The notes beneath the pieces are model-generated. The model worked only from the letters and a program-made list of their open reading frames with translations. It was not told the DNA's origin and did not search any database. Positions 1 through 8,949 of a stretch of DNA of 64,000 bases are shown here, one piece after another. How positions within the stretch are numbered: position 1 is the stretch's first letter; each line of letters starts with the position of its first letter. Source of the stretch: Verrucomicrobiota bacterium (GTDB lineage Bacteria; Verrucomicrobiota; Verrucomicrobiia; Limisphaerales; UBA1319); NCBI GenBank assembly GCA_022709905.1, contig JAKLHY010000028.1, positions 21,985 to 85,984 on the forward strand. The letters run 5' to 3'. Position numbers and translations under genes: made by a program.

Positions 1-1648
1 CGCCCCAGAGTCCGCGCTGGTAGAGGTCGATGTCGGTGGGATCGAAGACATCGTCATTTTCGGCGGTGAAGATGATGGTGTTGTTGGGGGAGCCTTCGGC
101 GTAGATTTTTGCGTTTTGGCAGACGACCAGGCCGCCCTTTTGGACGGCGGCGGCGCCGAGGTTTTTGCCCTTGATGACGGTGCCCGGCTCGATGAAGAGG
201 GAGGAGCCGCCCAGCAGGTGGCAGAGGCCGTTGAGGATATAGGTGTTGGTCCGGGACCAATAATTCGTCCCGGCCGGCAACGGATCGGTCACTTGAACGG
301 TGTTGGGAGCGTCAGCTCCGCCAGGAACAACGATGCCGTACTGATACAAAGCCGTCCATTTGGCAATCCACAGATCCTGAGAGCCAAAGGCGCCGAGGTA
401 GGAGGTGGGGATGAGGAACCCGTCGTTGGACGGGGTTTTGGCGCCGGATAGGGCCGGGCTGCCGGCCTGCAATCGGGGATCCAGCGCGCCGTTGTTGGTC
501 CGGCTGATGCCGGCCAGCATCGGGTCCACCACCCGATTGCTCAGGTTGGCCTCGGTCCACAGCACCTCGGCCCGGCTGTCCACGGCCAGATTGGTAATGC
601 TGTTGTTCATTTGGCTGCCCGCGGAGAAGCCCCACCAGATGTTGTCGGTGATAGTCAAAAGGCCGTCCGTCAACATCACGCCGGACTTGGGATCGAGGTT
701 GACGCCCCGTCGGCCGAAGTCGGTGTAGATGCTGTTATGGATGCGGGGGGCGGCGTATTCCCGGATCATGAGGGCATCGTTGTTGCCGCCGGTGCCGCCG
801 TTGCCCACCCCGGCGCCGATAACCGTCGCGTTATACAACTGGAAATTGGAGTAGGGCTGCAAAGGGGCGGCTCCGGTCAGGCCGCTGGGTTCCCCGTTGA
901 GCTCGGAACCGAAATTGCGTTTGTCGGGGGCCTGGATGGCAAACAGGAACTGGTGTTTGCCGCTGTGGCCCTGGTCGGTGTCAAAGGCGTCGTCGTCGTT
1001 GAAAGCGCTGACCAGGTAGCGGGTATTGACGGTGCCGCCCCAGAACTCGAAGCCGTCGTCGGCGGTGGCGTAAGCCTCGACAAACTCGATGGTGGTGCCG
1101 CGGCCGACGGCGCCGAAGGTCAGGGCGTTGACTTCCTTGTTGGCCTCGATGGCGGCGCCGCCATGCCGGATGGAGACATAACGCAGGACGCCGGAGCTGT
1201 CGTCGTCGTTGCTGCCTCCGAAGCGATGGACCCATTGTCCGCCGACCTGGACATCGGGCAGGCCTTCATAGACCTCGTATTTGGGATTGGCGACATTGCC
1301 GGCGGCGTCGATGGCCGAGTTGACGCGGGCGTTGCCGAGGAGGATGACGCCGCCCCAGAGTCCGCGCTGGTAGAGGTCGATGTCGGTGGGATCGAAGACA
1401 TCGTCATTTTCGGCGGTGAAGATGATGGGGTTGTTGGGGGAGCCTTCGGCGTAGATTTTTGCGTTTTGGCAGACGACCAGGCCGCCTTTTTGGACGGCGG
1501 CGGCGCCGAGGTTTTTGCCCTTGATGACGGTGCCCGGCTCGATGAAGAGGGAGGAGCCGCCCAGCAGGTGGCAGAGCCCGTTGAGGACATAGGTGTTGGT
1601 CCGGGACCAATAATTCGTCCCGGCCGGCAACGGATCGGTCACTTGAAC
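1..1648 (-). repeat. In-frame tandem duplication, period 1350 bp
   Basis: Bases 1-298 match 1351-1648 with about four mismatches (for example at 79/1429, 136/1486, 227/1577 and 238/1588). The period of 1350 bp is exactly 450 codons, so the reading frame is preserved. The match stops abruptly at 298/1648, just after the signal peptide region. The second unit continues past the left edge, so its full length is unknown. The near identity means the duplication is recent, gene-converted, or an assembly artefact. Confidence 0.9.
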
Positions 1649-1726
1649 CACACCTCCAGCGAGGTGCGGTGAGATAGTCATGGCCGCGGCTAACGCGCAG
1701 CAGCCGAGTATGGATTTTTTCTGCAT
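1..1726 (-). CDS. Secreted right-handed beta-helix surface protein with internal duplication (partial, C-terminus beyond window)
   Basis: The frame is open from an ATG at 1726 to the left edge (575 codons, no stop). It starts with a signal peptide (MQKKSILGCCALAAAMTI, then a small-residue stretch). Asn/Gly/Asp-rich sequence follows, with phrases such as PGTVIKGKN, IIFTAENDD, GLWGGVILLGNA and VLRYVSIRHGG. These recall a family of secreted beta-helix proteins, known mainly from Bacteroidota, that is often annotated only as hypothetical. Residues 27-476 form one unit. A second unit begins at residue 477 and repeats the first almost exactly. The gene lies 254 bp downstream of the TonB-dependent receptor on the same strand, so it may be its surface partner; that is inference. 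No good Shine-Dalgarno precedes the ATG. Confidence 0.8.
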   Translation of the reverse strand, partial: MQKKSILGCCALAAAMTISPHLAGGVVQVTDPLPAGTNYWSRTNTYVLNGLCHLLGGSSLFIEPGTVIKGKNLGAAAVQKGGLVVCQNAKIYAEGSPNNPIIFTAENDDVFDPTDIDLYQRGLWGGVILLGNARVNSAIDAAGNVANPKYEVYEGLPDVQVGGQWVHRFGGSNDDDSSGVLRYVSIRHGGAAIEANKEVNALTFGAVGRGTTIEFVEAYATADDGFEFWGGTVNTRYLVSAFNDDDAFDTDQGHSGKHQFLFAIQAPDKRNFGSELNGEPSGLTGAAPLQPYSNFQLYNATVIGAGVGNGGTGGNNDALMIREYAAPRIHNSIYTDFGRRGVNLDPKSGVMLTDGLLTITDNIWWGFSAGSQMNNSITNLAVDSRAEVLWTEANLSNRVVDPMLAGISRTNNGALDPRLQAGSPALSGAKTPSNDGFLIPTSYLGAFGSQDLWIAKWTALYQYGIVVPGGADAPNTVQVTDPLPAGTNYWSRTNTYILNGLCHLLGGSSLFIEPGTVIKGKNLGAAAVQKGGLVVCQNAKIYAEGSPNNTIIFTAENDDVFDPTDIDLYQRGLWG

Positions 1727-1980
1727 AGTCACAATGAGTTTGGATTGCTTTTAGTTTGCACTTAACAGGTCACGATTGGATCAGGCACAGGTGACGGATT
1801 CGTGGAGGTCAAGTGAACTCTCCGTGACGATGGCAAATGGCAGGCGCGAATCGTCAAGGGCGCCGGCCGGCGCGGTGTATCGGGCGCTTTGGTTCTTGGC
1901 CGAGCCCCCTGCGATTGCCGGGAGTTCTGACGAGGTCTGCGAAGCCTCCTCCGTGCGCGCGACGGAGATAAGGGGAGGAT

Positions 1981-4980
1981 TCAGAATTCGGCGGACAAGG
2001 CGAGCGTGAAGGTTCGGCCCCAGTTGTATTGGGAGTAGACGGGACCGTCGCTGTCGGAGCCCATGGTGCGTTTAAAGTCATAGGCCAGCAGATTCCTGGC
2101 CGTGAATTTGAGCCGCAAATAACGGTTCAATTTCTGTGAAATCACGAAGTCCAGGGTTGGCGCGGGATGTTCGTAAACATCCTCGCCGGCGCCATTGACG
2201 ATATAAAGCCTCTCGCCCGTGAGATTGGCCAGCAAGGTGGCCATGGTGCCCGACCTCTTGTTGTCGTAAGTCAGATCGAGATTAATGACATAGGGCGATT
2301 GATCGAACAAAGGCCGGGTGGAGGTGGCGTATTTACCCTTGTTTTCGATCTCCTCTTTGCTGAGCGGGACCTCCGACTGGATCAGAGCGAAGTTCATCCC
2401 GATCGAAAAACGTTCCAAATCCGAGTCCAGGAATCCCAGGCCTTTGCGCGCCTCGAATTCGATTCCGGACAGGTCGGCCTCGGGAAAGTTTTTGTAGGCG
2501 TATTCGCCGCCTTCGAGGCTATCGGAGTATTTCTCGATGGGATCGGTGATATGTTTATAGAAGAGGCCGACCGAGATCACCTCATCGGGCCTGGGGAACC
2601 ATTCCCAGCGGACGTCGTAGTTGTCGATCGAGCTGATCTTCAGATTGGGATTACCCTGGAAAATCTCATCGCCTGTGGCGTCGTAGCTGCGGTAGGGGGC
2701 AATCTCGCGGAAGGTGGGGCGGGCGATGGTCTGGCCCCAGCTCAGGCGCAGGTTGATGTTGGTTTTGAAGCTGTAAACCAGACTGGCGGCGGGCAGGAGA
2801 TCGACCTGCTCGTTGGTCGCGGCACTGTCTTTGACCCCGTCAAAGCCGGTCATCAGAAGGTCGGTGGTTTCGTATCGGGCGCCGCCGATGGCTTTGAGTT
2901 TGCCGGTCAGAGGCACCTCTCCCATGAGGTAACCGGCGTAAACATCGAGCGTGCCGTTATACTGGTTGTTCCCGCCAGGGGCGGTGGTCAGGTAACGACC
3001 AAAGTTGAAATTGGTCCGGCCAACGCCCGAGGTCGAAGTCCCGATGTTGACTGTCGTGTAGCCGAGGTCGTTCTCGGTCAGAAACCCATTGGGCGGACCG
3101 ACCACATAGCGATTGCCGGATCGCGCGTCGTCGCGATAGAGATAGGTGCGTTCAAAGAAGTCGCGTTCCGAGCTGCTGCTGTAGAATCCGAACTTGAAGC
3201 TGCCGGGCAGCCGGCCCCAGAGGAGGAAGGGCGTGGTGTCATCAATTTTGAAGTTCAGATTTTGTTCGTTGAGTTCGCGAAAATAACGCGCCGGCCGGTC
3301 GGGTTGGGGCTGATTGCTGGCGAAATTATTGCGTCCTTCCGCATCGATCAGCACATGGTAGAAACGATAATCCGGCTCATCCTGGCGGGTGGTGGAGAAG
3401 GAGAGCATCCAATCCAACTGGGTTTCAGCCAGGGGCGTGATCAGGTGTTTGCCTCGGGCCTGGTAGACCTGGAGTTCGCGCTCGGTGTAATGGTTCTGCA
3501 ATTGCACCAGGTCAAAACCGCTCATCGGGGAGGCGGGATTGATATAGGCGCTGGTTTGTTGGCGGGCCTCGTCCTGTATATTTCTGTTGAACAGGAAATT
3601 GAACCCCAGTTCCTGATCGGGAGCGACCTGGTAAGCCAGGTTTACACTGCCGCCAAAGTCGGTTTCCATGATGGCCCGGGTGTCGCTCATGATGCGATTG
3701 GTCGTCAGATCCGAGGTGTATCGGCCCTGAATGCCTTGGTCGTACATGCCGAATTTCTTGGCGAAACGGCCCGCGACAAAGATCCCCAGCGGCTTGTCGA
3801 ACAAGTATGCGGTTTCGCCGGCTGAGAAGGCGTATTTGGTATTCAGAGGCGCCTTTTCGCGATGGGCCTGGAAACCGGCGGGCCCGAGGGCTCGCAGCAT
3901 GTCCGAGGCCAGGTTTGCCTGCTGACGTCGTTCTTCGGCGCGGGCTTGCGTTTCATTCCGCGACGAATTTTGGAAACTGGGCACCTCGGGATATTGAGAG
4001 CCGATGGGATACTTTTTAAGGAGCCCGGGCAAATCGTCCGGACGATTTCCGAGTCCGAACAAGTCAATCTTGCTTCCCGGGGCAACCAGGAAATCGTCAT
4101 TGAGATTGGCGTTCGGATTGAAACCGGTTTCCAGAGACAGGTTGAGGAACGGCCGGGCGGGGAAGCTTTTGGTCACAATATCGATCTTGCCGCCGGTGGC
4201 GCTGCCCGGTTGATCCGGGGTAAAGGTCTTTGTCGTGACCACTTTCTCGATCACTTCCGCGCTGAAGATATCGACCTGGACCGATTTCCGGTAAGGATCC
4301 GAACTCGGGACTTCCGCGCCGTTGAGCGTGGTCATGTTATAGCGGTCGGCCAGACCCCGAATCACAGCATGGCGGCCTTCCACAACGGTCGCCCCGGTGA
4401 TCTTGGTCACCACATCCGCCGCGCTGCTTGTCCCGGAACGGGAGATCTGCTCGGAACCGAAGGCGTCTTGAACCGCCGCCGCGGACGCGCGTTCCTGCAG
4501 CAACTTCGCGACGGTGCCGACATTGGTTTTGGCGGCGGCATCAAAGAACAATCGGGGCGCGACGGTTCGAGGGGGCGGTTTGGGCGGGGGGGCATTCGTG
4601 GCGGGGGCGGATCCTCCTGATCCGGCGGTGGACGGGCCGCCGACCTGCTGTCGCGTGTCTTGAAAGAACGTTTCCCCCGCGGCGGCCGGAGCATCGCCGG
4701 CCACCGCCCGTCGCGTGCCGCCTCCGCCGGGGGGTGGGGGAACTCCCTGGTTGATCGGGGGCAACTTTGCGGGCTGAGCGCGGGTTTGAATCGGTTTTTG
4801 TTCGGCCTTGATCTCTTCCATCTTATCGGATCGGACGTATTGCAGAACAGCCTCCGCGAGTTTTTCCAGCCGGCCCGTCCGGGCCATCCAGAATCCAACC
4901 GCGCCGATCAACACCGCGTGCATGACGACGGCGATAACAAAGCTGGTCCTATCCTTTTGTGGTTTCCTGAGGGGTGGCAT
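1981..4980 (-). CDS. TonB-dependent receptor with a TonB-like N-terminal membrane anchor and proline-rich linker
   Basis: The product is 999 residues from the ATG at 4980. An in-frame TTG at 5016 would add 12 residues and has a weak AAGGGGG upstream, so the start is uncertain. Instead of a cleavable signal peptide, residues 14-33 form a hydrophobic helix preceded by basic residues. The helix contains a membrane histidine (AVVMHAVLIGAVGFW, H21), like H20 of TonB. Residues 36-149 are a Pro/Gly/Ala-rich linker (PPINQGVPPPPGGGG, APPPKPPPRT). From about 150 comes a plug domain (ADVVTKITGATVVEG, VIRGLADRYN, GSATGGKIDIVTKS), then a beta-barrel ending in Phe (LALSAEF). It follows exbB and exbD with a 28-64 bp gap and no separate tonB. 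The substrate is unknown. The TonB resemblance is seen; self-energising is inference. Confidence 0.9.
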   Translation of the reverse strand: MPPLRKPQKDRTSFVIAVVMHAVLIGAVGFWMARTGRLEKLAEAVLQYVRSDKMEEIKAEQKPIQTRAQPAKLPPINQGVPPPPGGGGTRRAVAGDAPAAAGETFFQDTRQQVGGPSTAGSGGSAPATNAPPPKPPPRTVAPRLFFDAAAKTNVGTVAKLLQERASAAAVQDAFGSEQISRSGTSSAADVVTKITGATVVEGRHAVIRGLADRYNMTTLNGAEVPSSDPYRKSVQVDIFSAEVIEKVVTTKTFTPDQPGSATGGKIDIVTKSFPARPFLNLSLETGFNPNANLNDDFLVAPGSKIDLFGLGNRPDDLPGLLKKYPIGSQYPEVPSFQNSSRNETQARAEERRQQANLASDMLRALGPAGFQAHREKAPLNTKYAFSAGETAYLFDKPLGIFVAGRFAKKFGMYDQGIQGRYTSDLTTNRIMSDTRAIMETDFGGSVNLAYQVAPDQELGFNFLFNRNIQDEARQQTSAYINPASPMSGFDLVQLQNHYTERELQVYQARGKHLITPLAETQLDWMLSFSTTRQDEPDYRFYHVLIDAEGRNNFASNQPQPDRPARYFRELNEQNLNFKIDDTTPFLLWGRLPGSFKFGFYSSSSERDFFERTYLYRDDARSGNRYVVGPPNGFLTENDLGYTTVNIGTSTSGVGRTNFNFGRYLTTAPGGNNQYNGTLDVYAGYLMGEVPLTGKLKAIGGARYETTDLLMTGFDGVKDSAATNEQVDLLPAASLVYSFKTNINLRLSWGQTIARPTFREIAPYRSYDATGDEIFQGNPNLKISSIDNYDVRWEWFPRPDEVISVGLFYKHITDPIEKYSDSLEGGEYAYKNFPEADLSGIEFEARKGLGFLDSDLERFSIGMNFALIQSEVPLSKEEIENKGKYATSTRPLFDQSPYVINLDLTYDNKRSGTMATLLANLTGERLYIVNGAGEDVYEHPAPTLDFVISQKLNRYLRLKFTARNLLAYDFKRTMGSDSDGPVYSQYNWGRTFTLALSAEF

Positions 4981-5044
4981 AAGGGCGGGGACCTTGGGCT
5001 CTGGGTGCTTCGGCAATCTCGGCTCAAGACCCCCTTCAAGAGGG

Positions 5045-5455
5045 CTACTGTCCGATCGTTTCCGTGGCCAGGCCGACCTTGGTTACATTGGCTGAAACCA
5101 GCACGTCCAAAACCCCGACAATCTTGTTGTATTGAATGCGGGAGTCCCCGCGGACGACAATGTTAAGGTCGGGATCCTGCTTGCGAAATTCGACCAGCGT
5201 TTTCAGCAGTTGGTCCTCATTCATTTCGACGGTGTTAAGGTAAACCTTGCCGGCGCTATCGACCGTGACGTAGTTGGCTTTCGGCGGCGCTTCCTTCGGG
5301 CGGCTGGAAGCCGAAGGCAGCGAGATGTTGATGTCGTTGACGGGCGGCGCCGTGGTGATGATGAAGATGACCAGCAGGACGAAAGCCAAATCCAGGAGCG
5401 GGGTGATGTTGAGCTCCGACAGGGTATGGTGTTTGCTGGCGGAATACTTTTTCAT
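5045..5455 (-). CDS. exbD: ExbD/TolR family biopolymer transport protein
   Basis: This 136-residue inner-membrane protein has one N-terminal membrane helix carrying the family aspartate (ITPLLDLAFVLLVIFIITTA, D22). A periplasmic domain with the usual ExbD end (VVRGDSRIQYNKIVGVLD) follows. With ExbB it forms the proton-driven motor that powers TonB-type transducers. The ATG at 5455 overlaps the exbB stop by four bases (ATGA), so the two are translationally coupled. The receptor gene follows, and the three genes form one operon. TolR is the alternative identity, but the receptor neighbour favours the ExbD role. Confidence 0.93.
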   Translation of the reverse strand: MKKYSASKHHTLSELNITPLLDLAFVLLVIFIITTAPPVNDINISLPSASSRPKEAPPKANYVTVDSAGKVYLNTVEMNEDQLLKTLVEFRKQDPDLNIVVRGDSRIQYNKIVGVLDVLVSANVTKVGLATETIGQ

Positions 5456-6282
5456 GCGTTCGCAGGCACGGGGGTTCGCGTGAAATTGCCCAGCGCCGCA
5501 TACACGGATTCGTCGGATTCTTCAGCCCGCATTTTCCGCAGGGCGTCGGCAATCTCGTCCGCGATCGGACGGTTGTCCACGTAGTTATGCTCCAAGGAGG
5601 CGTAGTATTCGGCGGTGAAATTGTCCAATTCCTGGGTGATCGCCCGGATGGTCGTGATCATGTAGTTGTAGGCGAACATCGCGGGGATGGCGACAAACAG
5701 CCCGACCACGGTCGCAATCAGGGCGCCGGCCACGCCGGGCGCCATGGCAATCAGGCTGGCCGCCTGCACTTTTGCGATGCCCGAGAAGGTCTCCATCACG
5801 CCCCATACCGTGCCCAACAGCCCAATAAAAGGGCCCCCGGCCACGGCGGTGGAGAGAATGATCATGCCTTTCTCCAATGAAAGGGATTGAGCGCTGACCG
5901 CCCGTTCCAAGGCCACTTTGACCGATTCGAAGGATGTCGAACTGATCCGCGTTTTTCCCGCCACTTGAATGGGATTGTTCTTCAGGTGGTAATCCAATTC
6001 GTCTCCACCGGCACAGAAAACCTCGTAGGCCGGCGCCCCGGGGAATTCCTGTTTTTTCTGGTAGAGCTCAAAAGGATCGCGCGTGGCCCGGTAGGCATGG
6101 AAGAACTTTCGACCCATGGTTCGCGCCCGTATCAACTGACGGGCCTTGGTGATCATGACCGTCCAGCTGAACAGCGATACGATCACGAGCATGATAATGG
6201 TGATTTTTCCCTCCGTCGTCGCCTTTTCAAAAGCAAACTGAAGCGCATTAGCCAGAATTGGCGTGAAACAAATGTTATCCAT
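5452..6282 (-). CDS. exbB: ExbB/TolQ/MotA family proton channel
   Basis: The product is 276 residues with three membrane helices: about 27-46, then the hallmark segment GPFIGLLGTVWGVMETF, then MAPGVAGALIATVVGLF. These match the pore helices of ExbB/TolQ. I chose the ATG at 6282 because GGGA lies nine bases upstream; a TTG at 6297 would add five residues. It is the first gene of the operon exbB-exbD-receptor-beta-helix protein. Its expected role is proton-motive-force transduction to the TonB-like anchor of the downstream receptor. Confidence 0.93.
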   Translation of the reverse strand: MDNICFTPILANALQFAFEKATTEGKITIIMLVIVSLFSWTVMITKARQLIRARTMGRKFFHAYRATRDPFELYQKKQEFPGAPAYEVFCAGGDELDYHLKNNPIQVAGKTRISSTSFESVKVALERAVSAQSLSLEKGMIILSTAVAGGPFIGLLGTVWGVMETFSGIAKVQAASLIAMAPGVAGALIATVVGLFVAIPAMFAYNYMITTIRAITQELDNFTAEYYASLEHNYVDNRPIADEIADALRKMRAEESDESVYAALGNFTRTPVPANA

Positions 6283-6352
6283 ATTGCATATTCCCAATGA
6301 TCGTTATCACGGTATTCGTAATTCGGAACACGATCCTATGGAGAATGAGTGA

Positions 6353-6369
6353 CGGCCGCATGGCGGCCG
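6353..6369. other. Perfect 7-bp hairpin upstream of exbB
   Basis: CGGCCGC and GCGGCCG flank a three-base loop (ATG), between the lipid kinase stop and exbB. No T-run follows on the minus strand, so it is not a standard intrinsic terminator. It could be an mRNA boundary element or an operator. Confidence 0.4.
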
Positions 6370-6417
6370 AGTTACAATTCTGTGAAAGGCCTGTGCGAGA
6401 GGCGGCGGCAAACCAAC

Positions 6418-7374
6418 TCAGCCGATCACGACCTGAAGCGCCCGCGGGATGATCTCGAAGCGAAAAGGCGATTGTCCCAGGGGTTCGCCATCGGCTTCAA
6501 GCCAGCAGCGCGGTTCGGATAGGACCTGAATCCTTTTGCCCCGGTAAGTGGAGACCTCGGGCAATTCAATAAAAGAGCCATCATACAGTTGGTTTACCGA
6601 GCGCAAGGCCTTCAATAGACCGATTGGCTTGATCAAGCTCAGGTCGAAGAGGCCATCGTCCGGCACCGCCACAGGCAGTTGCCTCATCCCGCCTCCGTTA
6701 TACTGCGCAATGCCGACCGCCAGACTCAAGGTCTCGTGTTCGGTCCGTTGTTCATCGACGACGAGCGTGATCCGGGTTGGCGTGTAACTCAGGAGAGTCG
6801 TGAAGATATGATAACGGTATTTCATCGGCCCCAGGTGGCCTCGTTCACGGTCGGCTCCCACCTTTTTGTTCACTTCCGCATCAAAACCGATCCCGCACAT
6901 GTTGAGGAAATAAGATGACTTTTCCTCATCCTTGACCTGGTAAAAAACACGTCCGACGTCGTGCTTCAGCGTTTTGCCTTTCCGCAGGATCTGGATGGCG
7001 GCCTCATGATCGGCGGGAATGTTGAATGTCTTCGCCCAGTCGTTGCCGGTGCCTACCGGGATCAAAGCCAAGGTGACCTGGGCCGGATCCACAGCCGCCT
7101 GGGTGAAGATGGCGTTCACGGCTTCGTTCAAAAAACCATCGCCGCCAGCCATCACGAATTTCCGAAATCCCCGCCGGAGGTCATCATGAATGAGTTGAAC
7201 GGAATGTCGCGGATATTCCGTGAAGCAATGCTGGCGCGGGATTTCGTATTGATCCAGCAGGCGGGCAATCTTCTCCCACGCCTCAGGGTCCATTTGATGG
7301 CCCGCGACCGGATTGACCAGGACCCTCCATTTGTCGTTCGCGCAAGGGGGTTCGATCATAGCAGGGCGCGCCAT
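6418..7374 (-). CDS. Diacylglycerol/sphingosine kinase family lipid kinase
   Basis: The product is 318 residues. The catalytic DAGK domain shows the phosphate-binding start VNPVAG (20-25), the nucleotide-binding GGDGFLNEAVN (from 77) and GTGNDWAKT (108-116). The C-terminal part is the beta-sandwich typical of the YegS/BmrU group (SLAVGIAQYNGGGM, GLFDLSLIKP, ADGEP). It probably phosphorylates a membrane lipid at the cytoplasmic face. It starts at an ATG at 7374. The next gene downstream on the same strand is exbB, after a 135-bp gap with a hairpin, so it may be a separate unit. Confidence 0.88.
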   Translation of the reverse strand: MARPAMIEPPCANDKWRVLVNPVAGHQMDPEAWEKIARLLDQYEIPRQHCFTEYPRHSVQLIHDDLRRGFRKFVMAGGDGFLNEAVNAIFTQAAVDPAQVTLALIPVGTGNDWAKTFNIPADHEAAIQILRKGKTLKHDVGRVFYQVKDEEKSSYFLNMCGIGFDAEVNKKVGADRERGHLGPMKYRYHIFTTLLSYTPTRITLVVDEQRTEHETLSLAVGIAQYNGGGMRQLPVAVPDDGLFDLSLIKPIGLLKALRSVNQLYDGSFIELPEVSTYRGKRIQVLSEPRCWLEADGEPLGQSPFRFEIIPRALQVVIG

Positions 7375-7421
7375 AGGATCATCGCCGTGCCGGATCGGGC
7401 CTGTTCATGATGGGCTGGGTT

Positions 7422-8789
7422 TCAGACCTTATCTGGGGTGGGATGCTGCCAGGGCGCCCGGTAAGGTCGGGCCAGGAGTCGATTGGCCTCTTCGTCGCCG
7501 GTGACCCTTCCCTTGGCCTCGTCCCACGCCAGGCTGCGCTGCAATTGCAGCGACAGGTTCGCAAGCACGCACATGGCGGTGGAGGTGCTGCCCTCGGCGA
7601 TATCAGCCCGGGGCCGCCCCCGATTGGCGATGCATTGCACCAGGTCTTTCATGTGCTCGCGGATGGCTGGCGCGACGTGATACTCGATGCGCTTCTCGGT
7701 TTTGTCTTCGGGGAACTTGTCGCTGTCGACCGGGTATTTGGCTTTGGGATCATTCCATTCGCGTTGAATGGGAGTGCCCCCATCCAGCGGGACGAAATCG
7801 AACCGGAACACGCTAGCCTTGAGCGTGGCCTTTTCCCCGTAGAAATTTGCGCCCCACCAATACTTCGGATCCGGCGTTTCCCCGAAGTGCCGATGCTGCC
7901 AGGTGACCTGGAGATCGCCGTAGTCGAACGTCGCGTTCTGCATGTCGGAGATGTTGGGCTTGCCTTCTTTGTGGAAGTAATTGCCGCCCGTCGAGGAGAT
8001 CCGCTTGGGCCAGCCCAGATCCATCATCCAGCGCACCATGTCAATCATGTGAATGCCCATGTCGCCAATCGTGCCGTTGCCGTATTCCATGTAATTACGC
8101 CAGCTGCCGGGATGCAGGGTCCGGTTGAAGGGGCGCATCGGCGCCGGTCCGGTCCACATCTCGTAGTCGAGGTTTTCCGGGGGGGCTTCGTCCGGGGGAT
8201 TGCTCAGGCCGCGCCGGCCGTAGCAATAGGTCTCGACCAGCCCGATCCGGCCCAAACGGCCTTCCCGGATCAGTTCGCGGGCTTCGAACAGGTGTGGCGT
8301 GCTGCGCCGTTGCGTGCCTACCTGGACCACGCGCTGGTGTTTGCGCGCCGCTGCCAGCATGGCCTGGCACTCGACGACATCCACTCCAATCGGTTTCTGC
8401 ACGTACACATGCGCCCCGGCTTGGACCGCCGCGATCATCGGCAGGGCGTGCCAGTGGTCGGGCGTGCCGATCAGCACCAGGTCAAGGTCCTTTTCCTTGA
8501 GCATGTCGCGGTAATCGTTGTAGGTGCGCGGGGTTTTCTTCGAAAGCTGGCGTTGCGCCACAATGTCGGCCGCCTCGGCCAGCATCTTCTTGTCCACGTC
8601 GCAAAGCGACACCACTTCGACCGGGGCGACCTGGATCAGGCGCAGCAGGTCGATCTTGCCATACCACCCGCTTCCGATCAGACCCACCCGGAGTTTCTGG
8701 TCGGCGAGATCGGCGGCGAAGCCTGGGAATTCCGTTAGCACGGCGGCGAGTCCGAGACCGCTGGTTTGGAGAAAATTGCGGCGGTTCAT
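7422..8789 (-). CDS. Tat-exported Gfo/Idh/MocA family oxidoreductase
   Basis: The product is 455 residues. It starts with a twin-arginine signal (MNRRNFLQTSGLGLAAVL). The nucleotide-binding fold follows (LRVGLIGSGWYG), then the family EKP-type segment, here YVQKPIGVDV, and the oxidoreductase C-terminal domain with GDMGIHMIDMVRW. I chose the ATG at 8789 because AAAGG lies six bases upstream and it puts the RR motif at residues 3-4; a GTG at 8816 is less likely. These exported NAD(P)-dependent enzymes act on sugars or sugar derivatives. The substrate cannot be told here. Confidence 0.9.
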   Translation of the reverse strand: MNRRNFLQTSGLGLAAVLTEFPGFAADLADQKLRVGLIGSGWYGKIDLLRLIQVAPVEVVSLCDVDKKMLAEAADIVAQRQLSKKTPRTYNDYRDMLKEKDLDLVLIGTPDHWHALPMIAAVQAGAHVYVQKPIGVDVVECQAMLAAARKHQRVVQVGTQRRSTPHLFEARELIREGRLGRIGLVETYCYGRRGLSNPPDEAPPENLDYEMWTGPAPMRPFNRTLHPGSWRNYMEYGNGTIGDMGIHMIDMVRWMMDLGWPKRISSTGGNYFHKEGKPNISDMQNATFDYGDLQVTWQHRHFGETPDPKYWWGANFYGEKATLKASVFRFDFVPLDGGTPIQREWNDPKAKYPVDSDKFPEDKTEKRIEYHVAPAIREHMKDLVQCIANRGRPRADIAEGSTSTAMCVLANLSLQLQRSLAWDEAKGRVTGDEEANRLLARPYRAPWQHPTPDKV

Positions 8790-8949
8790 TGTAAGCCTTT
8801 TCTTGCGTATTTGCACTTTATAGGTTTATTCGGAATGCACTCGAGACTACCAGACTGAGCCGGGACAGGTCAAAGATCATGTGCGCGTTCATCGGCCGTT
8901 CTGTTATGCGTGCCGGAATCCAAATGCGGGTGCGGTCTGCCGTCCTGCT

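Noticed and set aside
611..1672. Long plus-strand frame (353 codons) antisense to the beta-helix gene
   Set aside because: It is a compositional shadow of the GC-rich minus-strand gene. The minus frame has a signal peptide and coherent domain sequence; the plus frame is a low-complexity Gly/Val/Asp run.
2167..3825. 552-codon plus-strand frame inside the receptor gene
   Set aside because: It lies wholly opposite a clear TonB-dependent receptor and shows no domain motif of its own.
7407..8738. 443-codon plus-strand frame opposite the first oxidoreductase
   Set aside because: Mirror frame of a well-defined Gfo/Idh/MocA gene, without recognisable motifs.
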